Positions 26,069-34,745 of a stretch of DNA of 64,000 bases are shown one piece after another. This stretch comes from Pseudomonas mangrovi (GTDB lineage: Bacteria > Pseudomonadota > Gammaproteobacteria > Pseudomonadales > Pseudomonadaceae), in assembly GCF_003052585.1 (NCBI RefSeq), contig NZ_QASN01000007.1, forward strand, positions 124,001 to 188,000. The letters are read 5' to 3'. The number at the start of each line of letters is the position of its first letter. The stretch's first letter is position 1. Below the pieces are notes generated by a model that ran no database searches, had not been told where the DNA came from, and saw only the letters and a list, made by a program, of their open reading frames with translations. Both the position numbers and the translations under genes were made by a program.

Positions 26069-27154
26069 CTATTCGTAAAACCCGACTGTAGTTTTTAGAG
26101 CATCGGAAAAACCATAGATATCATCTAGCGACGCAATTGGATGTCGCGTCTCACTCTTCTCCTTATCAAATATGCCGATATATTTTTGACTTCTATTGAA
26201 GTGAAGGCGACATATAGGCTTCCGATTATTATCATCAAGGAGCACACCAAAATAACTTTGCGTGTCACGATGAATAATTCGTTTCGAATCCACAACAGTA
26301 CGAACAATCGCCTTTACTATATGGAACCCCTCCAGCTCCTCCAAGGTAGTATGAACACGATCCTCATCTGCTTCCGCCTTACCTTCAGAAGAAGCTGGTA
26401 CCACAGCGGATGCCGGAGCCGAAAACGTACCAACTGGAGTTCCGCTCATTGCAGACTTCAATCGGTCATTTATCTGATCATTAAGAAACTGAGCAACCGC
26501 CTTTCTAGTTAACTCAGAAAACTGCTCACGAACCTTTTGAGTAATCATCCCTTCGTAGACGCGAGACGCAAAGAACCTAACAAACTCATCGCTTGGAGCA
26601 TTGAACTGGCTAGCAATCTCCTTCTTTAACTGACTCACATACTTCAACTCACCCGCAGCACTGATAATTGACTCCACGTCAAATGCAGATTTTGTTAATT
26701 TTTGCAACTCAGGGATCACGTGCTCGTCAATATCCAGCAGATCCAACTCTAGAAACGGCTTTTCGTCCATTTTATTTGGCGCATCAAGGTCGGTAAAAAA
26801 TCTATATACCTGGCCATTAGTAAGTATCGAGATGCGCGCATTAGTTACATGGAAATAACGAAACAACTGGGAGGCATGGTTAATATTCAAAGACTCACCA
26901 AATTTCTTGCACTCGATGAGAATCTGGACATCACCATTCATAAAAATCGCGTAATCGATCTTCTCCCCTTTCTTCGTGCCTACATCACAAACAAACTCCG
27001 GAACAACCTCATGCGGATCAAATACGTCATACCCTAGAACGCTATTAATAAAAGGCATGACAAAAGCAGTTTTCGTCGCCTCCTCCGTCTGAATTGATGC
27101 ACCCTGCTGACGAACTTTTGAGGAAAGAGCACTTAATCTCTCAATAAATTCCAT
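26069..27154 (-). CDS. orphan nuclease with HsdR N-terminal-type domain, A+T-rich
   Basis: A 361-residue protein of the 'type I restriction enzyme R N-terminal domain' group, without helicase motor, specificity or methylase partners nearby. The N-terminal part carries a PD-(D/E)xK nuclease core: D67 in KIDYAIF and E81-C-K83 in ILIECKKFGE. A helical middle (about 150-245) is followed by a separate C-terminal domain (about 270-361, FHIVKAIVRTVVDSKR...). Base composition is about 35-45% G+C by eye against the mid-60s around it, and the codon use (AAA, TTT, ATA-type) differs sharply, indicating recent transfer. Function unproven; defence or nucleic-acid cleavage is inferred from the fold. Confidence 0.85.
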   Translation of the reverse strand: MEFIERLSALSSKVRQQGASIQTEEATKTAFVMPFINSVLGYDVFDPHEVVPEFVCDVGTKKGEKIDYAIFMNGDVQILIECKKFGESLNINHASQLFRYFHVTNARISILTNGQVYRFFTDLDAPNKMDEKPFLELDLLDIDEHVIPELQKLTKSAFDVESIISAAGELKYVSQLKKEIASQFNAPSDEFVRFFASRVYEGMITQKVREQFSELTRKAVAQFLNDQINDRLKSAMSGTPVGTFSAPASAVVPASSEGKAEADEDRVHTTLEELEGFHIVKAIVRTVVDSKRIIHRDTQSYFGVLLDDNNRKPICRLHFNRSQKYIGIFDKEKSETRHPIASLDDIYGFSDALKTTVGFYE

Positions 27155-27486
27155 TTTTAGCTCCTTGTGTTTGGCCTACCCATCCTAGTAGCCAACCGCC
27201 ATCAAGTGCAATGTGGCACCCAAATCCGCCCAACCTACATTTGGGCCAAAAAAAGAGGGCGGCCCTGGGGCCGCCCTGCAAAACATTCCGGGGAGGAATG
27301 GAAGAAGCGTTGCAATCCAAATACCACGCAGAGGTCTGCGCCGGATCTTTATACGCCGCCATACGGCGCCTCCCCATTGGACTTAGGTCGCAGACCGGTC
27401 CAGGCTGAACCCATCACCCCGACAGCCGGTCTGTTGCTGGGAAGGCGTGACCCCGCCCGCCGTTTCAATACCCGGAGGAAGTGTTC
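27155..27486. other. intergenic region with candidate sRNA and divergent promoters
   Basis: 332 bases between the nuclease gene (leftward) and the PCD gene (rightward). It holds a strong leftward intrinsic terminator (27248-27277) and upstream hairpins, listed separately as a candidate small RNA. A 78-codon minus frame (27141-27377) runs through the terminator and is not believed. Confidence 0.6.
27248..27341 (-). ncRNA. candidate small RNA with intrinsic terminator
   Basis: Read leftward, a -10-like TATAAA (27348-27353) is followed by three hairpins: CGCAGA/TCTGCG (27327-27340), CATTCC-TCCCC-GGAATG (27284-27300) whose loop is C-rich and could pair with a ribosome-binding site, and the terminator AGGGCGGCC-CCAG-GGCCGCCCT (27256-27277) followed by C and seven T (27248-27254). 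No gene precedes it on this strand, so the terminator needs another transcript to explain it. Expected length is about 90-95 nt. No good -35 was found, and the exact start is a guess. Confidence 0.5.
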
Positions 27487-27846
27487 ATGACATCGCTCGC
27501 CAATAGCCCTTGCCAGAGTTGCCAGGCCGACAGCGCCGAGGCAGTGGAAGAGGCCCGCGCACGCGAGCTGCTGGAGCAGCTTCCCGGATGGCGGATCGAA
27601 ACGGTCGGCGGAGTGGCGCAGTTGCAGAAGGTCTTTCGCTTCGCCGATTTCGCCGAGGCCCTGGCGTTCACCAACGCCATCGGCGCCCTGGCCGAAGCCG
27701 AAAACCACCACCCGGCCCTGCTCACCGAGTGGGGTCGGGTCAGCGTCAGTTGGTGGACCCACAGCCTGAAAGGGCTGCACATCAACGACTTCATCATGGC
27801 CGCGCGCAGCGACCAGCAGGCGCTACAACAGCACCGCCAGGGCTGA
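27487..27846 (+). CDS. phhB: pterin-4a-carbinolamine dehydratase family protein
   Basis: A 119-residue protein of the PCD/DCoH family, which recycles 4a-hydroxytetrahydrobiopterin made by phenylalanine hydroxylase. The active-site motif is [20 protein letters not shown], followed by [23 protein letters not shown] upstream sets ATG 27487; the in-frame GTG 27481 is less likely. No phhA or phhR lies next to it, so the partner must be elsewhere, or the protein has another role in folate or pterin metabolism. The gene name rests on similarity to P. aeruginosa PhhB. Confidence 0.88.
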   Translation: MTSLANSPCQSCQADSAEAVEEARARELLEQLPGWRIETVGGVAQLQKVFRFADFAEALAFTNAIGALAEAENHHPALLTEWGRVSVSWWTHSLKGLHINDFIMAARSDQQALQQHRQG

Positions 27847-27899
27847 TCCGCCGCCCTCTTCGCCTTGTCATCGCAAGCCTAATCGCCCAGGATGCCCCC

Positions 27900-29162
27900 A
27901 TGTGGTCACATATTCTCCCCATCAGCTCGCTACTCAGCGGGGTTGCTCTGCTATTGCTCGGCAATGGCCTGCTCAACACACTCCTGACCCTGCGCGGGGT
28001 CCATGAAGGCTACTCGACGACCATGCTCGGGCTGGTCATGTCCGGCTATTTCGTCGGCTATCTGCTCGGCACCTGGATCAACACACCGCTGATCCGCCGG
28101 GTCGGGCACATCCGCGCATTCGCCTTTTTCGCTGCGGTCGCCGCGAGCATCGCGCTGATGCACGTACTGGTAGTCGATCCCTGGTTCTGGCTGTTCCTGC
28201 GGGTCGGCTACGGCATGGCGCTGATCGGTCTGTACATGGTCATCGAGAGCTGGCTGAACGCCCAGGCCAGCAACGAGCAGCGCGGGCAGATCTTCGCCGT
28301 GTACATGGTGGTCAACCTGGTGGCACTGGCGATTGCCCAGCAACTGCTCGGGCTGGCCGCACCAACCGAGTTCATCCTCTTCGCCCTGGCAGCGATTCTG
28401 ATCTGCTGCGCGCTGACCCCAATCGCCCTCACCCGCCAGGCTCAGCCGAACATCCCCGACACCCACGCGGTGGATTTGCGCCACCTGATCCGGGTCGCGC
28501 CGCTGGCGCTGTTCGCGGCGGCCATCTCCGGTCTGTCGATGGGCGGTTTCTGGGGCATGGCACCGGTCTACGCCAGCCTCAACGGCATGGATGCCTCCGG
28601 CGTTGGCCTGCTGATGAGCCTGAGCATCCTCGGCGGCGCGCTGCTGCAGTGGCCGATCGGACGCTTCTCCGACAACCATGACCGGCGCACGGTGCTGTTC
28701 TGGGTCGTCTCACTCGCGGTGCTGGTTTCGCTGCTGCTGAGCATGATGCCGACCGGCATCTGGATGCTCGCGCTGTTCTTCGTCTGGGGCGGCCTGGCCT
28801 TCGCGGTCTATCCGCTCGCCGTAGCCCAGCTGATCGACCAGTTGCACCCGGACGAGATCCTCTCCGGTTCCAGCGGGCTGCTGTTGGTCAACGGCGTGGG
28901 GGCGATCTGCGGTCCGTTGCTGGCCGGGGTACTGATCGAACAGCTCGGCCCGGATACGCTGCCGCTGTTCTTCGCCGCCTGTTTCGCTGCGCTGGCGATC
29001 TACAACCTGCATCGACTGCGGCACGTCAGCGACCTGATCAGCGACCCACCGGCACACTTCGTGCCGATGCTGCGCACCAGCCCGACGGTGCTGGAACTGG
29101 TGCCGGAAGTCCCCGAGTCCATCGAGACACAGGCCAGGGCCGAGGCGGAAGAACACTACTGA
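27900..29162 (+). CDS. MFS transporter (YcaD-like)
   Basis: A 420-residue inner-membrane protein with about 12 helices. MWSHILPISSLLSGVALLLLGNGLLNTLL and the YMVIESWLNAQASNEQRGQIFAVYMVVN segment are typical of the YcaD/YfkF group of the major facilitator superfamily; motif-A-like GRFSDNHDRR occurs between helices 8 and 9. The C-terminal tail after the last helix is acidic. Substrate unknown. It starts 53 bases after phhB and may be co-transcribed. Confidence 0.88.
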   Translation: MWSHILPISSLLSGVALLLLGNGLLNTLLTLRGVHEGYSTTMLGLVMSGYFVGYLLGTWINTPLIRRVGHIRAFAFFAAVAASIALMHVLVVDPWFWLFLRVGYGMALIGLYMVIESWLNAQASNEQRGQIFAVYMVVNLVALAIAQQLLGLAAPTEFILFALAAILICCALTPIALTRQAQPNIPDTHAVDLRHLIRVAPLALFAAAISGLSMGGFWGMAPVYASLNGMDASGVGLLMSLSILGGALLQWPIGRFSDNHDRRTVLFWVVSLAVLVSLLLSMMPTGIWMLALFFVWGGLAFAVYPLAVAQLIDQLHPDEILSGSSGLLLVNGVGAICGPLLAGVLIEQLGPDTLPLFFAACFAALAIYNLHRLRHVSDLISDPPAHFVPMLRTSPTVLELVPEVPESIETQARAEAEEHY

Positions 29163-29170
29163 GGCGACGA

Positions 29171-29584
29171 TCAGATATCGACCTTGCCGCGCCCGGCCTT
29201 GATCTGGCCGCGGCGGCCTTTCTCCTCCAGCCGCCGCTTGCGTGAGCCCATGGTCGGCTTGGTCGGCCGCCGCGCCTTCTCCGTGTGTCCCGCCTCGCGG
29301 ATCAGTTCGGCCAGGCGCTCCAGCGCATCGGCACGGTTCTGCTCCTGGGTCCGGTAGCGCTGACCCTTGATGATCACCACGCCATCGGCGGTGATGCGGC
29401 TGTCACGCAGCGCCAGCAGGCGCTCCTTGTAGAAGGCCGGCAGCGACGACGCCTGGCTGTCGAAGCGTAGATGCACCGCGCTGGAAACCTTGTTGACGTT
29501 CTGGCCACCGGCGCCCTGAGCGCGGATGGCGCTGAGCTCGATCTCGTCATCGGGCAGCGTCAGTGAGTTGGATATCTGCAGCAT
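29171..29584 (-). CDS. arfB: alternative ribosome-rescue factor / peptidyl-tRNA hydrolase ArfB
   Basis: A 137-residue release-factor-like protein (YaeJ/ICT1) that frees stalled ribosomes. The catalytic GGQ is in RAQGAGGQNVNKVSSAVHLRF (about 24-44), and the basic C-terminal tail (KARRPTKPTMGSRKRRLEEKGRR...) that enters the mRNA channel is complete. It lies convergent with the MFS gene (8 bases between stops). Confidence 0.95.
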   Translation of the reverse strand: MLQISNSLTLPDDEIELSAIRAQGAGGQNVNKVSSAVHLRFDSQASSLPAFYKERLLALRDSRITADGVVIIKGQRYRTQEQNRADALERLAELIREAGHTEKARRPTKPTMGSRKRRLEEKGRRGQIKAGRGKVDI

Positions 29585-29617
29585 CGCGTTGGCAGCTCCG
29601 TGGATTCGTCGGCAGAT

Positions 29618-30634
29618 TCAGTCGAGGTCGAACTCGGCCCAGTCGATGATGCCCAATTGCGCGTTGTCGTCGACGCCCAGCACCTCTCCGGCGGCCGACT
29701 GCCGTACCGAGTTGCCTGGGTTGATCAGTCGGTCAGCGTCGCTATCACGTGCCGGCACGCGGCGCGGCGAGAACCAGCGCTGACCATCCGGCCAGATCAG
29801 CACCTCGGTGCCGGCGGCATAGTGCATCGAACCCAGCTGCAGCGGCTTGGCGAGCGCACCCGCGTGGGTGACAGTCGCCCGTTCCGCGGAAAGACGCAGC
29901 TCCAGCCAGCTCAGCTGCATGCCGCCGACACTCATCGGCGCTTTCCCGCTGGAGCGCAGACGCCACTCGCTCCCGCTGCGGACCAGCGTGCTGCCAGCCG
30001 GCCACTCGACGCCGGCGACTACGCTGCCAGCCTGCAGGGCGCACTGCCGCAGCAGCCAGGTGGCGGGCCGCAACCGGGCCGCCACATCGCGCTGGAACTC
30101 GACCGGGGCGGAATCGGCGCAGGGCCAGTCATCCACCGGCTGGTCGCCAGCCAGATCCAGCTCGGCGAAGTAGTAACCCGAGGGGGAGTACAGACGCTCC
30201 ACCCACAGCCCGCGCACCTCGACCGGCTCGGCGAACCAGGCCTCCTGCAGCGTCTCAAGGCCGTAGGGCAGTGCATCACCGGTACGCCAGTGGGTCTGCG
30301 CTTCGGCCCGTTCCAAACGTACCCGACTGCCTGCAGGAAACTCGATGTCTTGCAGCCTGAGCGGCTCGAGCAGAGTCGGATTGAGCGCGCGAGCCGCAGC
30401 ACGCTGCTCGGCGGCAAACGCCAGCAGCTCCAGCTGGACCCAGATACCCGGCGCCGACAGCACGCCCAGCAGGATAACCAGCACCACCAGCAAGCGGGGA
30501 CGCCGACGCAACAGCGGACGCGTACGCGGCCAGCACCAGAGCGTTGCCACGGTCAGCAGCGCGATCAGACTGATGACACTGAGCAGCATGATCAGCGTGC
30601 CGATCAGAATCGCCAGTGGGTTGACCGGAATCAT
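29618..30634 (-). CDS. hypothetical membrane-anchored protein
   Basis: A 338-residue protein with two N-terminal transmembrane helices (about 8-34 and 46-64) separated by a short basic loop (RTRPLLRRRPR), then a large, probably periplasmic, beta-rich domain without recognisable motifs. The C-terminal part contains a phrase like LIWPDGQRWFSPRRVPARDSD. It starts six bases after the stop of the amino-acid permease and is probably co-transcribed with it. No function is suggested by sequence. Confidence 0.75.
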   Translation of the reverse strand: MIPVNPLAILIGTLIMLLSVISLIALLTVATLWCWPRTRPLLRRRPRLLVVLVILLGVLSAPGIWVQLELLAFAAEQRAAARALNPTLLEPLRLQDIEFPAGSRVRLERAEAQTHWRTGDALPYGLETLQEAWFAEPVEVRGLWVERLYSPSGYYFAELDLAGDQPVDDWPCADSAPVEFQRDVAARLRPATWLLRQCALQAGSVVAGVEWPAGSTLVRSGSEWRLRSSGKAPMSVGGMQLSWLELRLSAERATVTHAGALAKPLQLGSMHYAAGTEVLIWPDGQRWFSPRRVPARDSDADRLINPGNSVRQSAAGEVLGVDDNAQLGIIDWAEFDLD

Positions 30635-30640
30635 CGTTGC

Positions 30641-32035
30641 TCAGCCGACCCTGCGCTGCAGCAGCGAGCGCAGCAGGTGGCAGGCGAGCATGAAGGCCAG
30701 CCAGACCGGGATGGCATACACCGACAGCCGGGTGTCCGGCACCAGCCACATCACCACCAGAATGAAGGCCAGGAACAGCAGGCACAGCAGGTTGCCCCAG
30801 GGATGCCAGAGCGCGCGGAACAGCGGCTGACGTCCGGCGCGCTGCAGCGCGGCACGGAAGCGCAGGTGGGTCAGGCTGATCATCGCCCAGTTGATCACCA
30901 GCGCCGCCACCACCAGCGACATCAGCAGGGTCAGCGCCTCCTTCGGTGCCAGGTAGTTGACCAGCACGCAGAGCAGCGTGATCAGCGCCGAAACCAGGAT
31001 GCCGATCACCGGTACGCCACGCCGGTCGGTACGCGCCAGCCAGCGCGGCGCGTCGCCCTGCTCGGCCAGGCCGAAGAGCATCCGGCTGTTGCAGTAGACC
31101 CCGCTGTTGTAGACCGACAGCGCCGCGGTGAGCACCACGAAGTTGAGGATGTGCGCGGCGGTGTCGCTGCCGATCAGCGAGAAGATCTGTACGAAGGGGC
31201 TGCTGCTGTAGGGATCGCCGGCGGCATTCAGGGTCTGCACCAGGCTGTCCCAGGGATACAGCGAAAGCAGCACGCTGAGCGCGCCTATGTAGAAGATCAG
31301 GATGCGGTAGACCACCTGATTGATCGCCCTGGGGATCACCTGCTGCGGGTTCTGCGCCTCCGCCGCGGTGATGCCGACCAGCTCCAGGCCGCCGAAGGAG
31401 AACATGATGATCGCCATCATCAGCAGCAGCCCTTCGATGCCGTTGGGGAAGAAGCCGCCATGGCTCCACAGGTTGCTGACACTGGCCTGCTCGCCGCCGC
31501 TGCCACTGAACAGCAGATAGCAGCCCAGCAGGATCATCCCGATGATCGCCACCACCTTGATGATCGAGAACCAGAACTCGGCCTCGCCGAAGACCTTCAC
31601 GTTGCACAGGTTGATGGCATTGATCAGCACGAAGAACGCCACCGCGGTCATCCAGGTGGGTATTTCCGGCCACCAGAACTGTACGTACTTGCCCACCGCG
31701 GTGAGCTCGGCCATGCCGACCAGCACATAGAGCAGCCAGTAGTTCCAGCCGGAGAGGAAGCCGGCGAAACGGCCCCAGTAGGCATGCGCAAAGTGACTGA
31801 AGGAGCCGGCGACCGGCTCCTCGACGATCATCTCGCCGAGCTGGCGCATGATCAGGAAAGCGATCAGCCCGCCGATGGCATAACCGAGGATCATCGACGG
31901 GCCGGCGCTCTTGAGCACCCCGGCGGAACCGAGGAACAGGCCGGTGCCGATGGCACCACCCAGTGCGATCAGCTGGATATGGCGATTCTGCAGGCCGCGC
32001 TTGAGCTGGCCAGAGTGGGAAGATGTCTCGCTCAC
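30641..32035 (-). CDS. amino-acid permease of the APC/AAT family (AroP-like)
   Basis: A 464-residue transporter with about 12 helices. The N-terminal GQLKRGLQNRHIQLIALGGAIGTGLFLGSAG is the AAT-family signature; closest recognisable relatives are AroP/PheP and ProY-type permeases. The GTG at 32035 is chosen as start: GGGGAG lies 7 bases upstream and it gives a family-like start (SETSSHSGQLKRG). In-frame ATGs at 32050, 32074 and 32215 lack ribosome sites. Substrate not certain. Confidence 0.88.
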   Translation of the reverse strand: MSETSSHSGQLKRGLQNRHIQLIALGGAIGTGLFLGSAGVLKSAGPSMILGYAIGGLIAFLIMRQLGEMIVEEPVAGSFSHFAHAYWGRFAGFLSGWNYWLLYVLVGMAELTAVGKYVQFWWPEIPTWMTAVAFFVLINAINLCNVKVFGEAEFWFSIIKVVAIIGMILLGCYLLFSGSGGEQASVSNLWSHGGFFPNGIEGLLLMMAIIMFSFGGLELVGITAAEAQNPQQVIPRAINQVVYRILIFYIGALSVLLSLYPWDSLVQTLNAAGDPYSSSPFVQIFSLIGSDTAAHILNFVVLTAALSVYNSGVYCNSRMLFGLAEQGDAPRWLARTDRRGVPVIGILVSALITLLCVLVNYLAPKEALTLLMSLVVAALVINWAMISLTHLRFRAALQRAGRQPLFRALWHPWGNLLCLLFLAFILVVMWLVPDTRLSVYAIPVWLAFMLACHLLRSLLQRRVG

Positions 32036-32233
32036 GTCACGGCTCCCCATTGACGGTTGCAGGTCGGCTGGCATGTCGGTCGGTACCTGCCAGGCATCGA
32101 GGCACCTGGCCAGTTGCCAGGGCGCGGCGCAGTATACACAGGCACTCCCCGAGCTTTTGCCAGTCCAGATCAATAGTGTGAATGCTCGATGAGGGCGAAA
32201 GACCTTAGCTAACAATCACAATGGGATACCGCG

Positions 32234-32788
32234 ATGCAGGCGAACAGCGAAACCCAGGAAAGCACAGAAGATCATCTGTCCCGTGTGGAGAAGACCGTCG
32301 CGATGAACCGGCTGCTGCTGCTCGTGGTGGCGGGGCTGATCCTGACGATGCTGGCCAGCTGGATCACACTCGGCGTCATCGGCTTTGTCAGCGACGACGA
32401 GACCGCCGCACTGGCGCCCGAGGTCGTTCAGCTTGGCGAACAGGTGGTGCAACTGGAGGCGCGCCTGCAACAGCAGCAGGCGCACATCGATCAGCAACAG
32501 ACCCAGTTGCAGGCACAGGCTGCGCTGCTGGAGCGACTGGCCGCGCCTTCACCGGCCGGTAGCGACCCCGCGCTGCGGCAACAGCTGGCGCGCAGCCTGA
32601 TCGGCCAGGAACAGGGCCTGCAGCAAACCCTGCTCGGACTCAAATCGGGTATGCACGATCTTGCCGGCATGATTGTTGGCTCGCGCAGCTGGCTGGAACA
32701 CTACCAGGAGGCCCTCAACAAGCCGCTGGCCGAGAGCCGCGCCAGGGTCGAGGAGCTGCGGCGCTGGTCCACCGAGCAAGCCGAATGA
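32234..32788 (+). CDS. hypothetical membrane protein with coiled coil
   Basis: A 184-residue protein with one transmembrane helix (about 25-52, NRLLLLVVAGLILTMLASW...) followed by a Q/E-rich coiled coil (about 62-105, QLEARLQQQQAHIDQQQTQLQ...). A second helical part is at the C-terminus. GGGAT lies 7 bases before the ATG. It is divergent from the permease gene. The function is not known; the layout fits a structural or scaffold protein of the inner membrane. Confidence 0.75.
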   Translation: MQANSETQESTEDHLSRVEKTVAMNRLLLLVVAGLILTMLASWITLGVIGFVSDDETAALAPEVVQLGEQVVQLEARLQQQQAHIDQQQTQLQAQAALLERLAAPSPAGSDPALRQQLARSLIGQEQGLQQTLLGLKSGMHDLAGMIVGSRSWLEHYQEALNKPLAESRARVEELRRWSTEQAE

Positions 32789-32822
32789 ATCCGCCCCGCC
32801 CGGTGGCATTCGAGGTCGCGCC

Positions 32823-33635
32823 TCAGCTGGCCGGCTTGGCCAGCGGCTCGATCAGGAAGCGTCCGTCCTCGCCCGGGGCACCGAAGCGACCGGGCTGCCC
32901 CGGCTTCCCCGAGCTACCGGGATTGCGGAACACCTTGATGCCGGTAGGTCGCTTGACCAGCTCACCGCGACCACCCTCGCCCGGCGCACCACCCTGCCCG
33001 GCCGCTGCGCCGGCGCCACCGCCGTTGAGCACCTGTACGCCCGGACCGTAGTTGCTGATCGGAATGAAGCCCGCGGCACTCAGACTCCAGTAGCGCAGCA
33101 CCACCTCACCGCCGCGACCACCCGTGCCACCGTCACCACCTGCACCTCCGGCGCCACCGTGGCCACCGGCGCAGCGATCGTCGGAACTGCCGTCACTGCC
33201 TGCCCCACCATCGCCGCCACTGCCCCCGGCGCCACCACGGCTGTCCAGCAACAGCGAGCCGAAGGACTGCAGACCAAGCAGTAACTGCAGATCAACTCCC
33301 TGCCCGCCGCTCATTCCGGCCCCACCGGCGCCGCCGTCGCGGCCGTCCACACACCCTGTGACTGCCATTGCGGCTGTGCCCGGAGCACCCGCCGCAGCAT
33401 CCTCACCGCGCGCCAGAATGCGCACCCCCTTGCCGATCCATGCCTGCTCGGCTTGCAGCTGCAACCGCCCCAATCCGGGCGCCATGCGCAACGTTGCCCC
33501 ATCTTCGAGCACCAGACGCTGCAGGTGCAGCACCGGCTCGCCAATCAGGTGCTCCTTGCCCGCACCGACATGCAGCTCTGCAGCCTGCACGGAAAGCGCG
33601 GCCAGACTGGCCAGGCCACAAAAGAACGCACGCAT
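32823..33635 (-). CDS. secreted glycine-rich, collagen-like protein
   Basis: A 270-residue protein with a clear signal peptide (MRAFFCGLASLAALSVQAA, then ELHVGAG). The mature part starts with about 60 beta-rich residues, then long glycine-rich stretches (GGAGGSGGDGGAGSDG; GGHGGAGGAGGDGGTGGRGG) and G-x-x triplets (GSSGKPGQPGRFGAPGEDG) that resemble collagen-like or PE_PGRS-like repeats. Two cysteines (in GCVDG and DRCAGG) could pair. The start at 33635 follows from the signal peptide; the frame is open to 33758. Probably a cell-surface or matrix protein, an inference. Confidence 0.75.
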   Translation of the reverse strand: MRAFFCGLASLAALSVQAAELHVGAGKEHLIGEPVLHLQRLVLEDGATLRMAPGLGRLQLQAEQAWIGKGVRILARGEDAAAGAPGTAAMAVTGCVDGRDGGAGGAGMSGGQGVDLQLLLGLQSFGSLLLDSRGGAGGSGGDGGAGSDGSSDDRCAGGHGGAGGAGGDGGTGGRGGEVVLRYWSLSAAGFIPISNYGPGVQVLNGGGAGAAAGQGGAPGEGGRGELVKRPTGIKVFRNPGSSGKPGQPGRFGAPGEDGRFLIEPLAKPAS

Positions 33636-33924
33636 CCAGATGACTCCTTCGATTATCGGACCCAGATTCGTGCAAGCCTCAGGCCAGTCATCTCCGCATG
33701 CCCTTGGCGTGCCCCATTTACGAGCACCGATCCACGACGGTGCACGCAAGTTAGCCACGACGACGCATCACAAAAAACCGAAATAAGACAGTAAGCAATT
33801 GATAAATAACGTTTTTATAAAGTTGGCAAGCACTGTGCAAAGGCGTCATCGGCTTAAAAGAAAAGCGCCCAGACGCTGATGACGAGGCAACAGGCCTCCA
33901 CCTTTCGCACTCAGGAGTAACACC
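33636..33924. other. A+T-richer promoter region of the porin-like gene
   Basis: 289 bases between the divergent glycine-rich protein gene and the TorF-type gene. The stretch 33796-33835 is clearly A+T-rich (TTGATA near 33799, TATAAA near 33816), which suggests promoter DNA, but the two hexamers are only 11 bases apart and cannot be one promoter. Confidence 0.45.
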
Positions 33925-34665
33925 ATGCTGAAGAAACTGACCCTGGCAATTTCCGCCGCTTCCGCTTTCGGTCTCAGCGGTTTCGCCGCCGCCGAAAGCT
34001 TCGATAGCCCGGCCGGCAAGTTCGATGTGAGCATGACCGCCACCCTGGCTACCGATTACATCTGGCGTGGCCAGTCGCAGACCGCCGGCAACGGCGCAAT
34101 CCAGGGCAGCCTGGACATCGCTCACGAAAGCGGTCTGTACGCCGGTGTCTGGGCGTCCAACGTCGACGACTTCGCCTTCCCCGGCAACAATGGCGGCGCC
34201 AACATCGAAGTCGACTACTACGTCGGTTTCGCCGGCAGCATCACCGAGGACATCTCCTACGATCTGGCCTGGGCTACCTACGTCTACCCGGAAGCCAGCG
34301 TGTTCAACACTGACGAAATCCTCGCCAGCGTCAGCGCCTACGGCTTCACCGTCGGCGCCAAGTACGCCTACGACCCGCAGAGCCGCCTGTACACCTACCT
34401 GGCGTACGAGCACGAGCTGCCCTACGGCATCGGCCTGGGCCTGACCTACGGTCAGAGCGATTACAAGGACCCGCTCAACGCTGGCGTCGACAATGGCGAG
34501 AAGTATGACGACTGGAGCGTCGGCATCAGCAAGACCCTGGTCGGCCTCGACGTGTCCCTCACCTACACCGACACCGACATCAAGAGCAGCACCTGCACCG
34601 TCTGGTATGGCAAGGATGACTACTGCGACACCAACGTGACCCTGGCTGTCTCCAAGTCCTTCTGA
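33925..34665 (+). CDS. TorF-family putative porin
   Basis: A 246-residue outer-membrane beta-barrel protein. Signal peptide MLKKLTLAISAASAFGLSGFAAA, then ESFDSPAGKFDVSMTATLATDYIWRGQSQT, the hallmark of the TorF/TIGR02001 family. Alternating hydrophobic strands and the C-terminal Phe (VTLAVSKSF), an outer-membrane assembly signal, are present. Two cysteines lie in STCTVWYGKDDYC. AGGAG lies before the ATG, and a strong terminator follows. Confidence 0.92.
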   Translation: MLKKLTLAISAASAFGLSGFAAAESFDSPAGKFDVSMTATLATDYIWRGQSQTAGNGAIQGSLDIAHESGLYAGVWASNVDDFAFPGNNGGANIEVDYYVGFAGSITEDISYDLAWATYVYPEASVFNTDEILASVSAYGFTVGAKYAYDPQSRLYTYLAYEHELPYGIGLGLTYGQSDYKDPLNAGVDNGEKYDDWSVGISKTLVGLDVSLTYTDTDIKSSTCTVWYGKDDYCDTNVTLAVSKSF

Positions 34666-34717
34666 GAAAACCTTCACAAGACGGACGCCACGTAGCGTCC
34701 GTCGCCATCGTCGGTTT

Positions 34718-34745
34718 GGACCGCCCTCGGGCGGTCCTTTTGTTT
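34718..34745 (+). terminator. intrinsic terminator of the porin gene
   Basis: GGACCGCCC (34718-34726) and GGGCGGTCC (34729-34737) form a strong stem, effectively with a CTCG tetraloop, followed by TTTTGTTT. Confidence 0.88.

Noticed and set aside
27141..27377. 78-codon minus-strand frame upstream of the nuclease gene
   Set aside because: It runs straight through a strong intrinsic terminator and has no ribosome site; the sRNA reading explains the DNA better.
29600..32053. 817-codon plus-strand open frame rich in Gln, His and Asp
   Set aside because: Antisense to the hypothetical and permease genes; spans a gene boundary, and has no plausible fold.
33100..33400. Short repeated units in the glycine-rich gene, considered as a CRISPR or minisatellite
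   Set aside because: Repeats are GGC/GGT codons of a glycine-rich protein with no constant repeat-spacer pattern.
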